Assembly (NCBI GenBank): GCA_947683625.1
Contig: CANTUR010000125.1
Span: 2,790,001 to 2,854,000 of the forward strand
DNA: 64,000 nucleotides
Source: Mallotus nudiflorus
Taxonomy: Eukaryota > Streptophyta > Magnoliopsida > Malpighiales > Euphorbiaceae
Direction of reading: 5' to 3'
Shown here: in pieces, positions 59,496-64,000 of the stretch
Numbering within the stretch: position 1 is the stretch's first letter
Layout: the number at the start of each line of letters is the position of its first letter
Program-made: the position numbers and the translations under genes
The notes under the pieces: model-generated
The model's database searches: none
Seen by the model: only the letters and a program-made list of their open reading frames with translations
Told to the model about the DNA's origin: nothing

Positions 59496-62154
59496 CTAAT
59501 TTAAATGTGTAATATACATTTTTTTTATATAGTTTTTAATGCTTTGATGCTTTTAAGTGTTTATACAAATGATGTTTACATTTTAAATAAAAAGTCAATG
59601 GTAAATTTAATTTTGATTTTTTAATCAATTATTTTAATAAAATTGATAGGATATAATATTGAAAATATTATATGCATTGAAAAAATTAATATAAGATAAA
59701 ATAATTAAAAAATATTTTATATGTATTAATTTTTTTTAGAAAAAATAGAACTAATTAAGTTAATATAAATTCATAAAGTATTCTTTTTATTTATTTATTT
59801 TATATGAACTTTGTCAATACTATAATAATTTTTGTATTGTATCCTATCATTTTTATTTTAAAAAAATGAATGATGAAAATTAAAACTAAATTGACTGTTT
59901 TTTTTTTTTTTAAAAGAATGTAATATCATCTGTATAAATATTTAAAAGCAGTAAATAATTAAACATTAAAAATATATATTGCATAATTAAATCAGAAAAT
60001 AAATAGAATTATTTTAATAAAATTTTAACAATATGAATTGAATACACAATAAAATAACATAATAAATTAATAAAATTATAAATAATCACGAGTGATTATA
60101 ATATAAAAATTTAAAGTAAATTATTTGTATTAAAATTATTAGATTTTTATTATGTATGAATAATTAAATAATTTTTTAAGTTAATATTAATTGTTGTGAA
60201 GGGTATATAATCATTAGAAATTAAGGCTAACTAATTCATTTAAATTGTTAATAAAGTTAAAATAAAATGCAATTATCACGGGAAGGAATGCAAAAATCTC
60301 TACCTATTTTATAATGGTCATGACTTTAATGATTTGAAATATTAAATTAATAATATCAAATCATTTAAAATTTAATTTTTATTACTTACATTAAACATCA
60401 AATTTTTATTAATTTTATCTTCCAACTCATTAAATGCGATAACCACTATATAATGATTTAGTTGGATAAACTTATGGGAATTGGTCAGTGCAGTTAAAGA
60501 TACAACTTAAGCGCTAACTTTTTGACTAATTTGCTCGTGAACTTGACAACTTCAGTTAATGCCAACATTAACTTTCCAGAAAAGTTATTAAAACATTTTT
60601 TTTTTTACTTACTAACTCCAAAACTTCATCAAATCCATTTTGTCAAATCTTAAACTATGCAAGCTATATCAGTAAAAATTCAATTGAAACTTCAAAAAAT
60701 ATAATTTATTTTCAATTTTTTTTACTAAAAATCAAATTAAAATGATAAATTATTTTTAAAGTTCAAATTTAAAAAATTAAATCGCATCTATTCAACTTTT
60801 AAGTTACAACCAAATAGTATTCATCTATATAGTTCAATAATAATGAATGTAGATTTAAAAATTATTAAATTTAATTTTTAATTGTACTACATTACCATTT
60901 GAATTGAAGGAATAATTAAGGTTTATGTATGTTGTCTAACTGTATGAAAAATTTCTGAAATCCTTGGAAGTTTGTCAGGCAATTTTACAAAACACGAATT
61001 TATCAGATCAAAGATGAAGAATTTACCATTCAAATTGAAGGAATAATTAAAAGGTTATGAGAAGAGGCATGGAAGATAGGTGGAATTAAAAATATGAAAG
61101 GCAAAAAATTCAGGAGAAAAATGAAAATTGTGATGGTGATGGGACATTGAAACAAATGGAAGATACTAACAAAGATTATCTTCTTAATGATGTTGATTTT
61201 TTGGGCGTTTACTGAGTTTTAAGGTTTCCCTTTTCACAGTTGTTAGTATTAGTTGCTATAAAGTTGTTCTCACTTAGTTAAATTTAAAATTGGAGTTGTA
61301 ATAAATGTGATTGCATTAAATTAATTATTGGGATTTATAATTCTATCCCCATCGAATCGAATCAAGTAACCAGTAAATTTTGGATATTAATAGTTTAGAC
61401 TGAAAAATTAAACAAACAACCATGAGCGCATCTACTATTTAACTTAATTATCATTAATTTAAATTTATTTAAACTATTTTTATAAGAAAACAACAATTTA
61501 AAAGATAATATTTTGAAAGAGAATATATTATCTTATCTATTATAATTTTGAAATTGTACTCGGATATTTTTAATGAATAACCGGTTGGTTAAAAAAAAAA
61601 AAACAAAATTTAATGGTCGATTAATCTAAGTTCATTATCTATCTATTTCAAAAAAAAAAAAAATTATCTGTCTTTTTCTTGATTAGTCCACTCTTAAAAT
61701 TTTTAAAAACTCAGTTGAATTTTAATATTATTAGTAACTAGTTGATATGAAAAGAGAGGTGAAGTGACTAAGAAATGTTACACAAACATATATATATGTG
61801 TATATATATATATAGTGATAATTTTTTTTTTTTCATATTCTTAGCATCTAAAAAATAGTCATAAAGATGACAAATTATTTTGAAGATTGGGTTTTTTTAT
61901 TTTGTTGATATGGATTTTATTTTGCCATGTTCAATATTTTTTTCATGTAATTTTTTTCTATTTTTGTTTTTCATTTTAATTTGTAAATTTTGGTATTTTT
62001 TTTATTGATTATGTTAATCATTTTTTGCTCTAAATTTTGTGTTAATGAGTCATTAATTATTTATATTTTGTGACCCTTTATTTTTATTAATTATTATTGT
62101 TTAATTTTTATATTGATTGTTATTTTTATTTTATTTTAATATATATATTCAAAG
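59496..62154. other. 2.7 kb AT-rich intergenic region
   Basis: AT-rich with poly-A/T tracts and TA runs near 61790-61815. No gene or clear repeat; it may include the body of a small Helitron ending at 62191. Confidence 0.45.
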
Positions 62155-62191
62155 TGAAGTATCCCGTGTATCGCGCAGTGACATAGACTAG
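62155..62191 (+). mobile_element. Possible Helitron 3' terminus
   Basis: TATCCCGTGTATCGCGCAGT followed by GACATAGACTAGT resembles the short GC-rich hairpin plus CTAG end of plant Helitrons, with the hairpin partly degraded. CTAG is at 62188-62191 and is followed by T. I could not find the matching 5' TC end. Confidence 0.4.
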
Positions 62192-62582
62192 TTGATACTG
62201 TGTATCGTGGGGTTGATGCAACTTTCGTTTCAATTTATGAGCAAATCAAAGGAATTTTTTTAAAGTAATTTAATGGAAGGTCGGGTTGAATGGCCTAGTT
62301 TGTAGGCAAGGGCGACTAATTTAATTTTTGCAAGCTAAAACTCTTGATTACTGAGTCTAAAGCCCCTCTTTTCAATTTCTTTTTTTTTTTTCCTTAAAAA
62401 GTTGATTAAAAACAACCATGAACACAGTTTCTAGGCCTGGGGAATTCAAATTTTGCACGCTCAAACTCTTGACTAAAACAAATAATATACATGGGAAAAA
62501 AAAAAAACTAACTAGCTAGTCTTCTCTATAAAGTCCATGAACACTTGAATCGTGGCTTAGCTTGATTGAAAGTTGAAAGAAA
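62192..62582 (+). other. Upstream region of the WAK-like gene
   Basis: Two short related segments, about 62318-62352 and 62445-62478, share AATTTTTGCA(A/C)GCT and AACTCTTGA. TATAAAG at 62527-62533, about 56 bases before the ATG, is a likely TATA box. Confidence 0.45.
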
Positions 62583-63708
62583 ATGGAAAGGATTATTGAA
62601 AGAGTGATAATTGTTCTTGTGAAGCTTCACTTACGTTTGATTTTGATACCATGGCTAGTTCATGCTCAATTAATGGATGTGGAACTTTGTCCATCCCGTT
62701 GTGGTAATGTTAGCATCATATTTCCTTTTGGAACTGGAGAAGGTTGTTACATGGATAAGCGTTTTGAGGTAGCTTGCAACTACTCTTTTCATCCTCCAAA
62801 ACCGTTCTTAACTAGCATTAACATGGAGCTGCTGTATCAGTCATACTTTTTACCAATGACAAGCCAATTTAACTTTAGTTCCGGTAAATTTAAAGTCCGC
62901 AATCCAGTAATTGATTTCGGCTGCAACAAAACTTCTGCTGATATGGGGGGTTCCCTATCAGTTGCTCCTTTCATTTTTTCTTATGATAACATGTTTACAG
63001 CTAGGGGTTGCAACAAGTATGCTAATAGTAGTATTAACGGCGAGACTGTTGGAGGATGCATGTCATTTTGTTCTCCAACTCATAAGCCAGTTAATGCGAG
63101 TGGGAATGGTTGCTATGGCCAAGGCTGTTGCCATACCACTTTTCCTTCTTATGTGCAGTCTTTTGTAGTAAATATGACGAACCCTTTTCCTTCTAGTAAT
63201 AATACTGAGGACGATGACTGCAAATCAGCCTTTATGGTTGACCGATATTGCTTACGGGAAAGAAAACTTGATGACTCCATGGATCATGTTCCTGCAAATC
63301 TTGAATGGGCAACCAGTCAAGGGTTTTGCAGGATAATTGATGTCTACAACAGCACTTTTACAATTGACAACAAATATTATTGGAAAGAATTCAACAAAAG
63401 TCAAGTTTGTATCTGCGGTTGTAAAGGTGCGTGTTCTTTATTTTGAACTGCTGTAGGAATTCTTCTGTTTACAGAAATCTCTGCATATATATATCTAAGT
63501 GTATTAGCTGAATACTAGTTTGTCAGCAGATAGGAATAGATGCCTACAAGATCCATATAGCAGCTCCTTCTGTGGATTGCACTGTATGTACAACCCTGAA
63601 AGAAGAGACTACAATTGCTCGTGTCCTGATGGACATTATAGTTACGATCATGACGACATGACATTTTGCTATCCCAATTCTGTTTGGTGGAAAAAATTTC
63701 TTTATTAA
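62583..63708 (+). CDS. Wall-associated receptor kinase-like, extracellular part
   Basis: Exon 1 is 62583-63426 and exon 2 starts at 63527 (or 63530) and runs to a stop at 63708. The product begins with a hydrophobic signal peptide (VIIVLVKLHLRLILIPWLVH) ending near HAQ. It is followed by the cysteine-rich galacturonan-binding GUB_WAK domain (CPSRCGNVSIIFPFG, GCYMDKRFEVAC), several N-glycosylation sites (NVS, NYS, NKT, NSS) and a WAK-associated region with CYGQGCC and CICGCKG. Exon 2 encodes an EGF-like cysteine pattern (CLQDPY..SFCGLHC..YNCSCPDGHY). WAK family proteins bind pectin in the wall and normally continue with a transmembrane helix and kinase. Here a stop follows VWWKKFLY, so either the product is a secreted truncated form, or splicing before that stop leads to exons beyond the window. 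The start is chosen because it precedes the signal peptide. Confidence 0.8.
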
Positions 63709-64000
63709 TTAATTTTGGGAGATTCTTGCCTATATTAATCATTGGATTTGCATTATAAAAATGAATGTCTCATTTATAATGTGTAATATATTCCATATAG
63801 GTAAAATTTTTTTATTAATTTTTTAACAGTTGATTCTGGTAAAAAAAATTATTATCTTTTTTCTTTAATCATGCATTTTACACTTCTATAAAATATTTCC
63901 CTGTATCATTTTGATGATCTTTTTGGTGAATTATATATTCTAAGACAAAAGCTCAAATTGGCCCTCGAACTTGTATGAATCGAGGCTAAAATTCTATATA
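63709..64000. other. AT-rich region after WAK exon 2
   Basis: No kinase or membrane-segment coding sequence seen. This is either 3' flank or the start of a long intron. Confidence 0.5.

Noticed and set aside
1..64000. CRISPR arrays, operons, phage or bacterial defence systems
   Set aside because: The window is plant nuclear DNA; repeats found are microsatellites, short tandem repeats and transposons, none with CRISPR-like spacing.

Overview
This is nuclear DNA from a flowering plant, most likely a eudicot. It is AT-rich, the genes are plant-specific types with GT-AG introns, and most of the rest is transposon remains and decayed non-coding DNA. I cannot name the species from sequence alone. 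All coordinates and splice sites are hand-read and no search was run.

Layout. 1-2.4 kb: a long-inverted-repeat transposon, then the 3' exon of an HCT-like BAHD acyltransferase. 8.4-10.8 kb (minus): a complete three-exon DUF620 gene. 15.9-20.4 kb: a Mutator-like (MULE) long-TIR element with a perfect 9-bp target duplication, interrupted in its right arm by a 3.3 kb solo LTR with its own 5-bp duplication. 22.8-23.0 kb: a 60-bp tandem repeat. 26.9-33.3 kb: a ten-exon LRR-WD40 gene. 34.4-34.9 kb: a two-exon snakin/GASA peptide gene with 12 cysteines. 35.8-38.0 kb: a 2.2 kb MULE-like element carrying a decayed hexose-transporter C-terminus (Pack-MULE-like). 38.1-39.9 kb: a four-exon TXNDC9-type phosducin/thioredoxin-fold gene. 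41.0-41.4 kb: a broken plastid fibrillin exon. 41.5-47.7 kb (minus): a structurally complete Ty1/copia element with near-identical LTRs, a 5-bp duplication and a frameshifted polyprotein. 48.9-50.1 kb: degenerate short repeats. 50.7-55.8 kb (minus): a Ty3/gypsy Tekay/Del-like element truncated after protease, with one 3.06 kb LTR. 56.2-59.5 kb: a second 3.3 kb solo LTR of the same superfamily, opposite in orientation to the first. 62.16-62.19 kb: a possible Helitron 3' end. 62.6-63.7 kb: the extracellular part of a wall-associated-kinase-like gene, with no kinase domain inside the window.

The genes do not form a pathway. They are ordinary single genes (phenolic acylation, UV-B/CUL4-type WD40 adaptor, antimicrobial/GA-responsive peptide, chaperonin cofactor, cell-wall receptor) separated by transposons. 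I did not find a new multi-gene system. The strongest new-looking signals are the Pack-MULE-like capture, the solo LTR nested in a MULE arm, and a hairpin conserved among three divergent copies of the long gypsy LTR with partly compensating base changes.
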